Shown in pieces: positions 1 through 7,558 of a stretch of 64,000 nt of DNA. A model generated the notes under the pieces. It ran no database searches. It had not been told where the DNA came from and was given only the letters and a program-made list of their open reading frames with translations. Within the stretch, counting starts at the first letter, position 1. The number at the start of each line of letters is the position of its first letter. This DNA comes from Levilactobacillus brevis (GTDB taxonomy: Bacteria > Bacillota > Bacilli > Lactobacillales > Lactobacillaceae). The translations under genes and the position numbers were made by a program. The stretch lies in the NCBI GenBank assembly GCA_003666485.1, contig CP032931.1, forward strand, positions 2,542,001 through 2,606,000. Reading direction: 5' to 3'.

Positions 1-917
1 ATACGCAAACTATTCCAAGCTATCAACGCCAAACGGATGGTTTAGAAGCCACGGTTGTCCAGCTCTACGAAAAAGGGATTACCACTAGTGAGATCGCGGA
101 TTTGATTGAGAAAATGTATGGCGCTCATTACACACCACAAACGGTTTCAAACCTCACGAAGGTCGTTGACCAACAGGTCAACGCCTTCAAGACGCGCCCT
201 CTAGCGAGCCGTTACGCAGTCATTTATGTGGACGCAACATACTTACCTCTGCGCCGGGACTCAGTGGCTAAAGAAGCCGTGCATATCGCCATTGGCATTC
301 GACCAAATGGGATGAAAGAGGTCCTAGCATATCAAGTCGCTCCAACTGAATCCAGTACCGTTTGGGAAGAACTTCTCGTGGACATCCAGCAGCGTGGTGT
401 AAAAGAAGTCCTCTTATTCGTGGCCGATGGCTTAGTCGGCCTTACCAACACAATTGGTGACCACTTCCCTAAGGCTAAGCTCCAGCAGTGCCTGGTCCAC
501 GTCAGCCGGAACATTGAAGCTCACGTTCGAACTAAGGACCGACAAGAGGCCCTTAACGACTTCAAACTGATCCATCAAGCAGCTACCATGGACGACGCAA
601 GACAAGCTTTAGCTGACTTCATAGACAAGTGGCAAAAGACGTATCAAAGAGTAACGGGCAAGCTAGAAAATAATCCTCATCTCTTGACCTGTTTCACGTT
701 TCCAGCTGCGATACGCAGTAGCATCTACAGCACAAATCTCATTGAGTCGTTCAACAAGAAGCTAAAACGGCAGACAAAGAAGAAAGAACAATTTCCAAAT
801 GAACCAGCACTAGAACGAGTTCTGGTCACAGTTATTCGTGACTACAACGGCCAAAATTTTGAGCGAACGCATCGAGGTTTCAAGCAAATTCAGGATACGT
901 TAGAATCCATGTATTAG
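1..917 (+). CDS. IS256-family transposase, 5' end missing
   Basis: This is the C-terminal part of a DDE transposase of the IS256 (mutator-type) family. The reading frame is open from the window edge (codon phase starts at base 3), so the apparent start at 102 is internal. The residues correspond to the C-terminal part of the 390-aa protein encoded at 10797-11969 and are identical over the last 271 residues. The catalytic Asp (VDATYLP), Asp (VADGLVG) and Glu (NLIESFN) are all visible. The enzyme acts on its own terminal inverted repeats. The gene ends 52 bp before the IS end. Confidence 0.95.
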   Translation, partial: TQTIPSYQRQTDGLEATVVQLYEKGITTSEIADLIEKMYGAHYTPQTVSNLTKVVDQQVNAFKTRPLASRYAVIYVDATYLPLRRDSVAKEAVHIAIGIRPNGMKEVLAYQVAPTESSTVWEELLVDIQQRGVKEVLLFVADGLVGLTNTIGDHFPKAKLQQCLVHVSRNIEAHVRTKDRQEALNDFKLIHQAATMDDARQALADFIDKWQKTYQRVTGKLENNPHLLTCFTFPAAIRSSIYSTNLIESFNKKLKRQTKKKEQFPNEPALERVLVTVIRDYNGQNFERTHRGFKQIQDTLESMY

Positions 918-969
918 AAGCTAGCTAATGGGAGAGGACTTCCATTTACACAAAAAATTTGACACTTCC
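1..969 (+). mobile_element. IS256-family insertion sequence, copy 1 (right part only)
   Basis: The window opens inside an IS whose right end is at 969. The terminal inverted repeat lies at about 942-969. It matches the end of the complete copy at 10745-12086, and the bases I compared are identical, which indicates recent transposition. The element sits inside the VapE gene that follows, so bases 970-977 should be one half of the 8-bp target duplication. The other half and the left end lie outside the window. Confidence 0.93.
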
Positions 970-1903
970 GAATATCATGATCGTTAGCTTTCCAAGGACT
1001 CTTAATAGCTTTTGTCACACCACAGCGAATGGGATAAAACCGGCGTTCACCGGTAGCATCCTTTAAATAGTCCTGCTGATTAGTGGTGCCAATAAAGACG
1101 TTCTTACGTGGGTGCCTAGTGGCTACGCGCCCATAACTGTTGCGGTAGTAATCCGAAACGGCACTGGTAAAATTCTTGATACCCTCAATATCCGTTTTCT
1201 TCATGGCTGAAAGCTCCGCAATTTCAATCACCCAACTACCAATTAGCTGCTGGTAATCATCCTTGTGTTTACCCATGCCTTTCATTGAGTCATTGAAGTA
1301 ATCCGGTGCCAGTAACCCCACTGTGGTACTTTTGCCTAACCCTTGCGGCCCTTCCAGTATGGGGATGATCTCAAACTTACAGCCGGGATGATAGACCCTA
1401 GCAATTGCCCCGGTTAACCACTTACGCGTAACCATTCGGGTATAGTGATTGTCGGCAGCTCCTAGGTAATCAATAAAGAAACTCTCCGCACGGGGCTTAC
1501 CATCCCACTTACCGCCTTTCATAATCCGCTCTTTCATAGGATTAACGGTGTGTTTCATGGCCGTGGTAACCAGCGCGTCTAACATATTATCCTTTGAGAA
1601 AGTAATGTTATAGGCACGATCCAAGTAAGCTCTTAGTAATGAGTCGTCGGCATCCACCCATGTTCCACGCTTAAAGCCGATTGCCTTACAGTCATGCCGT
1701 TTAAAAACTTGGTCGGTAAACTCATCAAATGCCAGCAATCCCTTTAACTTGGGGTCGTTATCTAAATACACACAGATATTAAAGATGCTTTTCTTAATAC
1801 CGCCATTAGTGGTTAATCTCAGCTCACTCTTCCAGTCGGACTTAGAGGCCGCTTCGATTTTCTTATCCCGATTAGCTGCTAACCGTTTAGCTTCTTCATC
1901 CAC
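970..1903 (-). pseudogene. VapE/D5-like replication helicase, disrupted by IS256
   Basis: This matches the virulence-associated E (VapE) family of superfamily 3-like helicases found in phages and phage satellites. A Walker A motif GPQGLGKST lies at residues 185-193, a Walker B-like segment (VIEIAEL) near 225-231, and the family hallmark IGTTNQQDYLKDATGERRF near 271-289. Native sequence stops at about residue 311, where the IS begins. The open frame continues 18 codons into the IS and ends at 914, so any product would carry a junk tail. The GTG start at 1903 has a GAGGTGAT ribosome binding site. It is the last visible gene of a leftward operon after the primase-polymerase, the usual order in satellites. 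The 3' part should lie beyond the IS, outside the window. Confidence 0.88.
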
Positions 1904-1912
1904 ACTATCACC

Positions 1913-2692
1913 TCACAATCGCTTCAAAACTGACTTAAATATCTGATTGACCTCACTACTTGGCAGTGGCGTGTCTAAATGGTCGTTGGCAACTTGCAAC
2001 AACTCATAGGCCGTCGCACTCTGGCAGCCGGTATTAAATATTTTGCCTACCAACGAGGTAAGAAACACGTTGCGGTTGCCCGCCGCCGTTCCTTGTACCA
2101 GATCATCTAACCAACGGCCTGTCCACGTTTTACGTGTTGGCGTGGCATTTCCTCGTGACACGTTCACTTTCTTTTTGGACAAGTCACTTAGTAGCCAGTC
2201 AGGGGCCGCCACTGCTTGAGTTAGCTGCTGACTACCTACCGGCTGGTACGATCGCCCACCAATCACACTAGGGGCAATCACCACAAAGTCAGTCAGTACA
2301 TCTACACCCGGCCGCCAATTTACCTTACGTTGGGGATGCTCGTTAGTCCCGGCCACACTCAGAAACAAATGCAGGCCACTACCCGGCGTCTTCTCAATGT
2401 AAGTGTCAGTCGGCAACTCATAGCCAGTCCGCTTTAATTCAGCAAGACTAGCCACACCATCACTACCGCTAGTATGCCGGTCAACGTCCACTACCAGCAG
2501 ATTAGACGTATCTAAACGCAATCCAATGTTAGTGGCTGGTTCTACTTCAAACCAGCCTGAAACGGCCTGTAAATCGCTTGTCGCTGACTTATAACCGTCC
2601 ATCCCTCTAGGTGGCTTCTTAGTGTTGGCAATCAGTGGGAATAGCTTAAATCCTTGCTTGGCTAGTGCCAGTGCATACGTCTTTCTATCCAC
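1913..2692 (-). CDS. Phage/satellite primase-polymerase (Prim-Pol, AEP family)
   Basis: This is a bifunctional DNA primase/polymerase N-terminal domain protein of about 259 aa. Residues 1-180 carry the typical pattern: KLFPL near the start, a KKPP segment, NIGLRLDTSNLLVVDVDRH containing the metal-binding aspartates, and the GSGLHLFLSV segment with the catalytic His. The C-terminal 80 residues resemble the helical PriCT-type extension. I chose the GTG at 2692 because AGGGGTGAT sits 8 nt upstream; a longer frame from a TTG at 2722 is possible. The gene sits just upstream of the VapE helicase. Together they would form the replication module of the island. Confidence 0.88.
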   Translation of the reverse strand: MDRKTYALALAKQGFKLFPLIANTKKPPRGMDGYKSATSDLQAVSGWFEVEPATNIGLRLDTSNLLVVDVDRHTSGSDGVASLAELKRTGYELPTDTYIEKTPGSGLHLFLSVAGTNEHPQRKVNWRPGVDVLTDFVVIAPSVIGGRSYQPVGSQQLTQAVAAPDWLLSDLSKKKVNVSRGNATPTRKTWTGRWLDDLVQGTAAGNRNVFLTSLVGKIFNTGCQSATAYELLQVANDHLDTPLPSSEVNQIFKSVLKRL

Positions 2693-2703
2693 CGTGATCA
2701 CCC

Positions 2704-2925
2704 CTAATCTACGCGGCCACAACGGGGGATGATGTTAAGTGAGTCCCGCACGCTAGCATTGTTGACTGTTAGCCGATGGATCTGTTGGTTAATAGCTTGT
2801 CGGCGCTTATCAGGCATATTTACCCTGCCAATAAGCTCTTGTAAGTGGTCCAATTGAATTAAGGTGCCATTTAAGGCAACGTTAGCTTCATGCAGTGTTT
2901 GTGAAAGATGCCGTGTTTTATTCAT
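2704..2925 (-). CDS. Small phage/satellite protein, function unknown
   Basis: This 73-aa hydrophilic protein is predicted to be mostly helical. I do not recognise a family. The ATG at 2925 has a GAGG site 9 nt upstream, inside the end of the preceding gene (8-bp overlap), so the two are translationally coupled. Its place between a small helical protein and the primase-polymerase is typical of accessory replication genes in satellites, but no function can be read from the sequence. Confidence 0.7.
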   Translation of the reverse strand: MNKTRHLSQTLHEANVALNGTLIQLDHLQELIGRVNMPDKRRQAINQQIHRLTVNNASVRDSLNIIPRCGRVD

Positions 2926-3283
2926 GGGTAGCTGCCTCGCTTTCGTCTTTGCTGGTTAGATAATCAACTGACTTTTTAAATGCATTCTCGGTATGGCCTA
3001 ACAGGCTATCCAAGTCCATTGCTTTATCTGCCAGCACCGCGATTACTTGGGCCGCTTGATAGATGATTAAATCGCGATCATCCAACATGCTCCTCAGTTC
3101 ACTGTCACTGTACTTAAAGTAGTCTTTCCCTTGGGATTTACTAACTAGCGTCGGCTGCACTAACTCGCACATTGCAATAGCAGCACTGTTAGTCTCTTGC
3201 CCCTTTGAAACTTGGGATTGTCCTTGTCGCAACGTCTCTAATGCTGCTGTCAGCACGGACGTATCTAATTGTTGTTTCTCCAT
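2918..3283 (-). CDS. Small phage/satellite protein, function unknown
   Basis: This is a 121-aa acidic, helical protein with no motif I recognise. The start ATG at 3283 (MEKQQ) is preferred over one five codons upstream because it has GAGG 9 nt upstream, while the upstream ATG has almost no spacing to its purine tract. It is the first gene after the non-coding block at 3284-3564, so it probably opens a transcript that continues through the 73-aa gene, Prim-Pol and VapE. Confidence 0.72.
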   Translation of the reverse strand: MEKQQLDTSVLTAALETLRQGQSQVSKGQETNSAAIAMCELVQPTLVSKSQGKDYFKYSDSELRSMLDDRDLIIYQAAQVIAVLADKAMDLDSLLGHTENAFKKSVDYLTSKDESEAATHE

Positions 3284-3332
3284 ATAGCATTGCCTCATTT
3301 CCTAAAATCCGCTAGAATAGACAATGAAAAAA

Positions 3333-3401
3333 GCATACAAGTGCTTGAAATCATTGCGTGTACCGGACTCGCCAAAGTTAGGGTACACGCTTTTTGTATG
3401 C
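3333..3401. repeat. Nested inverted repeat (imperfect cruciform or RNA hairpin)
   Basis: The outer arms are GCATACAA (3333-3340) and TTGTATGC (3394-3401). The inner arms are GCGTGTACC (3356-3364) and GGTACACGC (3382-3390). The left side has a 15-nt bulge between the arms. No U-run follows on the strand of the surrounding operon, so it is not a simple terminator. Confidence 0.75.
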
Positions 3402-3541
3402 TCTAATTCCATTACGCTATTCTCCAATCTAAAACTAAGTAGCAAGTTGCGTCCTTCTTACTTAAACCTCCTGTCCACCGTGCCATTTACCAATAACATG
3501 ATCCAACCACCTTCTTTCATGGCCCGCGTCTTAATTACTGA

Positions 3542-3559
3542 ATACCTACCACCGCTGGT
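3542..3559 (+). repeat. Partial copy (18 bp) of the island direct repeat
   Basis: ATACCTACCACCGCTGGT here is identical to the core of the 36-bp repeats at 5197-5232 and 6178-6213. Confidence 0.85.
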
Positions 3560-3564
3560 TTTGT

Positions 3565-3849
3565 CTACAACTTCAACATCCACTCAGTAATTTCTCGCTT
3601 ATTGCCAACTGCCTTATCTACCTCAGGAAGAAAATGGATTGGAAGGCCGTTGTTAATCAGTATGGTTAGTGTTCCCGGTGACAATTCTAGCCACTTCGCA
3701 ATGGCCTGCTTAGATGGCAACCAGGGGCTATCTATGGCGGTCTGTCGCCTAGCCTCTTTAATGGCCACCTCAATCGTTGTCATGACTTGCTTCTTTAGTT
3801 GTTCATCATATTCAGGCGGTAACATTACCCGCAACGCCTGTTCATCCAC
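3565..3849 (-). CDS. DUF771/excisionase-like DNA-binding protein
   Basis: This 94-aa protein has a helix-turn-helix-like centre (SKQAIAKWLELSPGTLTILI) followed by a segment resembling the tail of DUF771 and excisionase-type phage proteins (LPIHFLPEVDK, then KREITEWML). Such proteins bind DNA in phage early regions and may act in excision or early control. The GTG start at 3849 is preceded by GAGGGGG. The family assignment is from recalled similarity, so I hold it at moderate confidence. Confidence 0.65.
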   Translation of the reverse strand: MDEQALRVMLPPEYDEQLKKQVMTTIEVAIKEARRQTAIDSPWLPSKQAIAKWLELSPGTLTILINNGLPIHFLPEVDKAVGNKREITEWMLKL

Positions 3850-3911
3850 AATCTAAGCCCCCTCATTTTGCTGCTGTTGGCAACGCCAACGTAATCTGGA
3901 AAATCACCCCC

Positions 3912-4007
3912 TTAATGTTCAATCCCGGCATACTTTGCAATCACATCCCCGGTGGTAAACGTTTTGGCACCCACCCGCGGGGATGATAAGAAAACTAGGT
4001 CGTTCAC
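3912..4007 (-). pseudogene. Antirepressor-like N-terminal fragment (31 aa)
   Basis: This short frame starts with GTG at 4007, with a perfect AAGGAGG 8 nt upstream. It encodes MNDLVFLSSPRVGAKTFTTG and 11 more residues before a stop. The text resembles the first residues of phage Rha-type or antirepressor proteins, which normally continue for 100 residues or more. It is most likely a truncated remnant that still has its translation signals. Confidence 0.55.
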
Positions 4008-4010
4008 TAG

Positions 4011-4229
4011 CTAGGCCTCCTTGACCAATTCTTTTGGCGTGTACTCAATCAACTCTGATAACGGAATTTGCAAGTAATCACAAATAACTCTTAAAGTGGA
4101 TAACTTAGCATTTTTAGCTCTTTTGTAGTAAATATTTGCTAGAGTTTTTCTCGATATTCCCGTTGCCTCGTGCAAATCCGAAATGCTGATTAGACGTGCT
4201 CCAAGAATTGCTGACAGTCGATTTTCGAT
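4011..4229 (-). CDS. Cro-like HTH regulator with ATC in place of a start codon
   Basis: The 72-residue frame reads IENRLSAILGARLISISDL, then an HTH (EATGISRKTLANIYY), and ends in PKELVKEA. It has no ATG, GTG or TTG start. The codon in the expected start position is ATC (4227-4229), 7 nt after a GGAG ribosome binding site, and homologous text in the divergent repressor begins MIESNL. Either ATC is used as a rare start or the gene lost its ATG by one base change. It lies opposite the gene at 4380, the classic cro/repressor layout, and the two HTH domains are clearly related. The stop is just upstream of the antirepressor fragment. Confidence 0.7.
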   Translation of the reverse strand: MENRLSAILGARLISISDLHEATGISRKTLANIYYKRAKNAKLSTLRVICDYLQIPLSELIEYTPKELVKEA

Positions 4230-4321
4230 ATTACCACTCCGTTCTTATAGGTATCATATTATCGATTTATGTTAATCCTACTACCCAAATAAGTGTTTTG
4301 CAACCTTAACGTCACTTTTAT

Positions 4322-4336
4322 GTTCCTTTTTGGAAC
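4322..4336. promoter_or_regulatory. Inverted repeat between divergent regulators (candidate operator)
   Basis: GTTCC and GGAAC are separated by TTTTT. The site overlaps a weak candidate promoter for the repressor gene (TTGCAA at 4298-4303, TATGTT at 4319-4324, spacing 15). It lies in the 150-bp divergent region between the two HTH genes, so it is a good candidate binding site for one of them. Confidence 0.5.
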
Positions 4337-4379
4337 CTTTAAGAGTAGAATCGAACTTAAAAGGAGGAGTGGAGCTAAT

Positions 4380-5183
4380 ATGATTGAAAGCAATTTAAGA
4401 AAAATTCTAGATAAAAATAAAATATCCATCAGTGATTTATCCACTGCAACCCAAATATCAAGAAAAACTTTAACCCAACTAGCTGATAACAAAACAAACG
4501 GAATAAAATTCAATACGTTAAATTCCCTAATCAATATACTTGATGTTCCAGTTGAAGAGATTTTACATTTTAGTTCGGACGAGGTATTAAGCATTTCTAA
4601 GTTAAAGATCAATGATGATAGAATCAATTTTGTTGCTACCCAAAAGAACAAGACTACTGGACAACACTTTCAAGTATCTGGCAAAGCTACTTTTTCCTTT
4701 ATAGATGATATTTTTATTTTTTCTTCCCCTCAACCTGATTCTTCGGATAGAAGCATATTCAATAGAATTATTTTTAATGGCAAAAGCCATCCTGGATTTA
4801 ACCTACCTAGCAATCCTCTTAATGGACAAAGAGACGCAACCAAAAATATTCAAAAAAGTCTTAGCAATTCTTTAGACAACAAGGACACCAATAAAGCCGC
4901 AAAAAGCCTAACAGAACTGGTTGATAATTCTTTACAGTCACAAGACATGTTAACTCATGATTTTTCTATTAAATTCTTAATATCATTTTGTCTCGAACTC
5001 ATGAAAGTAGACGAACAACTAGCTGGAAAAGTATTTACTATCAAGAATTCTGCAGTTCCAATTTTCGTTATCCATTGGAATCTTAAACTTGTTGATTTTC
5101 AAGAAAAAGCCGAAAATATTAATTACACCACAGTGATAAAAACACGCCAACTGATGCCTTACTTGATGAAAGCAATTCTTTAA
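4380..5183 (+). CDS. Phage repressor-like HTH protein with uncharacterised C-terminal domain
   Basis: This is a 267-aa protein. Residues 1-65 form a Cro/CI-type HTH (ISISDLSTATQISRKTLTQL) closely related to the protein encoded divergently at 4011-4229. The remaining 200 residues have no SOS-repressor peptidase motif that I can see and no family I recognise. The ATG at 4380 is chosen because it follows AAGGAGG and a nearer GGAG; an upstream frame from 4293 would run through the operator. Base composition is markedly AT-rich compared with the backbone. It probably sets the lysogeny state of the island. Confidence 0.75.
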   Translation: MIESNLRKILDKNKISISDLSTATQISRKTLTQLADNKTNGIKFNTLNSLINILDVPVEEILHFSSDEVLSISKLKINDDRINFVATQKNKTTGQHFQVSGKATFSFIDDIFIFSSPQPDSSDRSIFNRIIFNGKSHPGFNLPSNPLNGQRDATKNIQKSLSNSLDNKDTNKAAKSLTELVDNSLQSQDMLTHDFSIKFLISFCLELMKVDEQLAGKVFTIKNSAVPIFVIHWNLKLVDFQEKAENINYTTVIKTRQLMPYLMKAIL

Positions 5184-5196
5184 TTTCTTAGATTTT

Positions 5197-5232
5197 CCTA
5201 CATACCTACCACCGCTGGTATGAAAGGAATAG
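5197..5232 (+). repeat. 36-bp direct repeat, left copy flanking kilA-N
   Basis: The sequence starts CCTACATACCTACCACCGCT and ends AAAGGAATAG. It is identical to 6178-6213 and contains a CATACC/GGTATG hairpin. In this copy the AAAGGA is not followed by a start codon, so it is not acting as a ribosome binding site here. Confidence 0.9.
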
Positions 5233-5251
5233 TGACGTATCTTAAAAAAAG

Positions 5252-5260
5252 TTATCCACA
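5252..5260 (+). promoter_or_regulatory. DnaA-box-like sequence
   Basis: TTATCCACA is a perfect match to the bacterial DnaA box consensus, found upstream of the KilA-N gene. It is a single site, so it may be chance. Confidence 0.3.
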
Positions 5261-5272
5261 GGCTCTACACTA

Positions 5273-5296
5273 AAACTGGTCGATTTCGACCAGTTT
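5273..5296. promoter_or_regulatory. Perfect 11+11 bp palindrome (candidate operator)
   Basis: AAACTGGTCGA and TCGACCAGTTT are separated by TT. The palindrome ends just before the AGGAAAGGAAG ribosome binding site of the KilA-N gene, so it could be an operator or an mRNA hairpin limiting translation. Confidence 0.7.
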
Positions 5297-5315
5297 AGGA
5301 AAGGAAGTACTATTA

Positions 5316-6170
5316 ATGACTCGTGAACACACATCAATTAACGTTAAGGGAACTGACATTGATTTATTTAACGACGGAACTAGCAATAATGATTTTATTA
5401 GTCTTACGGGTATCGCCAAATATAAGTCTCCTGATACCCCCGCTGACTTAATTAAGAACTGGCTTAGGAGCAGAAATACATTGGAGTTTCTTGGTATCTG
5501 GGAACAAATGAATAACCCCAAATTCGATAACGAAAAGTATGCTGAGATTCTATCTGAAACGGGTGCAAACTCATTTATTATGTCCCCCAAGAAGTGGATC
5601 ACCCTCACCCAAGCATCAGGTATCACTTCACAGCCCGGTCGTCACGGTGGTACCTACGCACATTCAGATATTGCCTTTGAATTTGCCTCCTGGATTTCTC
5701 CTGAATTTCGTCTTTACTTAATCAAGGACTATCAGCAACTGAAACAAAGTTCTGAAAGTCATTTCAACCTGGACTGGACTTTAAACCGCGCTCTCTCCAA
5801 AGCTAACTATCGACTACACACCGATGCCATTAAAGAGACGCTAATTCCTCAAAAACTTACTCCACAGGAAGTGAAATTCACTTATGCTAGTGAAGCTGAT
5901 CGTTTAAACATTGCACTTTTTGGTATCACGGCGGCTAATTGGCGATTACAAAATCCTAATGCCAAGGGAAACATACGTGACAACGCTTCTATGGAACAGC
6001 TACTTGTTCTTACAAACCTTGAAAACTTAAACGCACAAATGATTTTAGACAAGGTATCGAATGAAGAACGAACAAAGAAACTTAACAGCGTGGCACGTCG
6101 GCAACTTCAAACATTTCTTCAAAACAAAGCTGCAACTAGGAATATTAGACGTATCGAAAAGAAAGACTAG
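5316..6170 (+). CDS. KilA-N domain protein
   Basis: This is a 284-aa protein with a KilA-N DNA-binding domain over about residues 20-145: LIKNWLRSRNTLEFLGIWEQ, then SPKKWITLTQASGI, and the signature GGTYAHSDIAFEFASWISPE. KilA-N proteins are phage-encoded DNA-binding proteins often linked to early control or antirepression. The C-terminal half is helical and charged. The length fits intact homologues. A strong ribosome binding site precedes the ATG. The gene with its palindrome is bracketed by 36-bp direct repeats, suggesting an exchangeable cassette between the repressor and the integrase. Confidence 0.88.
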   Translation: MTREHTSINVKGTDIDLFNDGTSNNDFISLTGIAKYKSPDTPADLIKNWLRSRNTLEFLGIWEQMNNPKFDNEKYAEILSETGANSFIMSPKKWITLTQASGITSQPGRHGGTYAHSDIAFEFASWISPEFRLYLIKDYQQLKQSSESHFNLDWTLNRALSKANYRLHTDAIKETLIPQKLTPQEVKFTYASEADRLNIALFGITAANWRLQNPNAKGNIRDNASMEQLLVLTNLENLNAQMILDKVSNEERTKKLNSVARRQLQTFLQNKAATRNIRRIEKKD

Positions 6171-6177
6171 CTTTATC

Positions 6178-6213
6178 CCTACATACCTACCACCGCTGGT
6201 ATGAAAGGAATAG
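6178..6213 (+). repeat. 36-bp direct repeat, right copy flanking kilA-N
   Basis: Identical to 5197-5232. Here its AAAGGAA serves as the ribosome binding site of the integrase gene (ATG at 6220), and the CATACC/GGTATG hairpin ends just upstream of it. Confidence 0.9.
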
Positions 6214-6219
6214 AGAACC

Positions 6220-7374
6220 ATGGCAAGCATCAAACAATACACTGACCGTAACGGCCAAAAACGCTACCAGTTTCAACTCTACGTGGGAATCAATCCACAG
6301 ACTGGTAAGCCCCGTAAAACCTCACGCCGGGGCTTTAAAACGCAAAAAGAAGCCACCCTTGCCGCTTCTAGGTTAGAACTAGAAATCAGTAAGGGTAGCT
6401 TCAATGAAAAAGATAATAATATTTTATTTGAACAGGTCTATCAGGAATGGTACGCGTCTTATACCAACACCGTTCGCGAAAGTACGACCGTTCGGGTACC
6501 TAAGATATTCGATAACCATATTCTACCAGCTTTTGGTAAGAAGCGTATTAGGACAATCACGTTATCAGACGTCCAACGGGCGCTTAACCAGTGGTTTAAA
6601 GAGGTCAAGGTAAACTACAAGCGTTGGTACAACTTTGCCAACAAGGTCTTCCAGTACGCCTTAAAACAAGGCTATATCACTAAGAACCCGGCGGCAATGG
6701 TCACCATGCCTCAGCGTCGGGACGGTTGGCAGCGCGACGCCAATAAGTTTTGGACGAAAGAACAGCTCATCCACTTCTTTAGCTTCATTGACCCGGTGGA
6801 AGAAGCCGAAAAGTACACGCTGTTTCGGGTGCTGGCTTATACCGGCATTCGGCGCGGGGAGTGTCTGGCCCTGACTTGGCATGATATTAATTTCAAGCAA
6901 GGCACACTACAGGTCAACAAGACCATCACGCAAGGTACCGGGGGTAAGCAGATTATTCAGCCGCCTAAAACTAAGAGTGGTCGGCGAACAATTATCTTAG
7001 ATCCCACTACGGTAAAGTACCTGAAAAAATGGCGGGTTCGGCAACAACGGGTCTACCTCATACTTGGGTACAACACCATGCAGCCAGAACAATTGGTTTT
7101 CGCCAGTTCTAAGAACGGGATGAAATCCCTAAACACACCGGGTAAGTGGCTGCACGCTATCGTTGATGATAAACCTGAATTACCCAACATCACGATCCAC
7201 AAGTTACGTCACACTCACGCAACTATTCTTTTAGAAGCTGGTGCATCCCTCAAGGAAGTACAAGACCGTTTAGGCGATACCGATATTGATACTGTCATGA
7301 ATGTTTATGCTCACGTCTCAGACCAACAGCGGCAAAATACGACCGATAAATTAATCCGATTCATGGAATCCTAA
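6220..7374 (+). CDS. int: Tyrosine recombinase, island integrase
   Basis: This is a 384-aa phage-type integrase. Residues 1-50 are an arm-type DNA-binding domain, 65-155 the SAM-like core-binding domain, and 180-380 the catalytic domain. The catalytic set is Arg211 (TGIRRGE), Lys252, His327 and Arg330 (HKLRHTHAT) and Tyr363 (VMNVYAHVS). The position of the second catalytic His/Trp is Asp353 (LGDTD), which is common in lactobacillar phage integrases. The gene points at the attachment site 127 bp downstream, so it almost certainly catalyses insertion and excision at the 3' end of a tRNA-type gene. Confidence 0.95.
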   Translation: MASIKQYTDRNGQKRYQFQLYVGINPQTGKPRKTSRRGFKTQKEATLAASRLELEISKGSFNEKDNNILFEQVYQEWYASYTNTVRESTTVRVPKIFDNHILPAFGKKRIRTITLSDVQRALNQWFKEVKVNYKRWYNFANKVFQYALKQGYITKNPAAMVTMPQRRDGWQRDANKFWTKEQLIHFFSFIDPVEEAEKYTLFRVLAYTGIRRGECLALTWHDINFKQGTLQVNKTITQGTGGKQIIQPPKTKSGRRTIILDPTTVKYLKKWRVRQQRVYLILGYNTMQPEQLVFASSKNGMKSLNTPGKWLHAIVDDKPELPNITIHKLRHTHATILLEAGASLKEVQDRLGDTDIDTVMNVYAHVSDQQRQNTTDKLIRFMES

Positions 7375-7383
7375 CACCCACGA

Positions 7384-7423
7384 AACTGCCAAAAAACCGG
7401 CTAAAATTGACCGGATGGCAGTT
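7384..7423 (+). repeat. Inverted repeat after int
   Basis: AACTGCCA (7384-7391) and TGGCAGTT (7416-7423) form an 8-bp stem around a 24-nt interior with CCGG/CCGG. No U-run follows. It may be a weak terminator or part of the integrase arm-binding region. Confidence 0.5.
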
Positions 7424-7500
7424 AATATGGCATTTACTGAATTTTGAAAATGGCTTAGAACCCTATTAAACCGCGTCACAGCGGTAGTGTTAAAAATAGC

Positions 7501-7522
7501 GGTTCGATCCCCGCCAGCTCCA
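7501..7522 (+). other. attR core: 3' end of a tRNA-type gene
   Basis: The sequence has a T-loop (TTCGATC), the 3' strand of a T-stem (CCCGC), an acceptor strand (CAGCTCC) and a discriminator A. The 5' side does not complete the T-stem (AGCGG instead of the expected GCGGG), so this is a displaced 3' fragment, not a gene. Integrases often use such sites. The intact gene should lie at the left end of the island outside the window, reading rightward. I cannot say which tRNA, or whether it is tmRNA. Confidence 0.85.
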
Positions 7523-7558
7523 TAAAGCACCAGAAACGGATTGTTATAACCCCTTGAA

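Larger units (their letters stand above)
3284..3564. other. Non-coding block of the island: long hairpin, candidate replication origin
   Basis: This 281-bp gap inside the leftward operon holds a two-part hairpin (3333-3401) and a partial copy (3542-3559) of the repeat that flanks the KilA-N gene. The rightward open frame across it is not credible: it has no ribosome binding site and includes the hairpin. Satellites often place their origin next to the Prim-Pol/helicase genes, so an origin is a reasonable guess but not shown. Confidence 0.4.

Noticed and set aside
3324-3590. Rightward 88-aa reading frame
   Set aside because: It has no ribosome binding site, spans the nested hairpin and a repeat copy, and runs against the operon.
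7470-7522. A complete tRNA gene at the island border
   Set aside because: Only the T-loop, one T-stem strand and the acceptor 3' strand are present; there is no D-arm or anticodon arm upstream.
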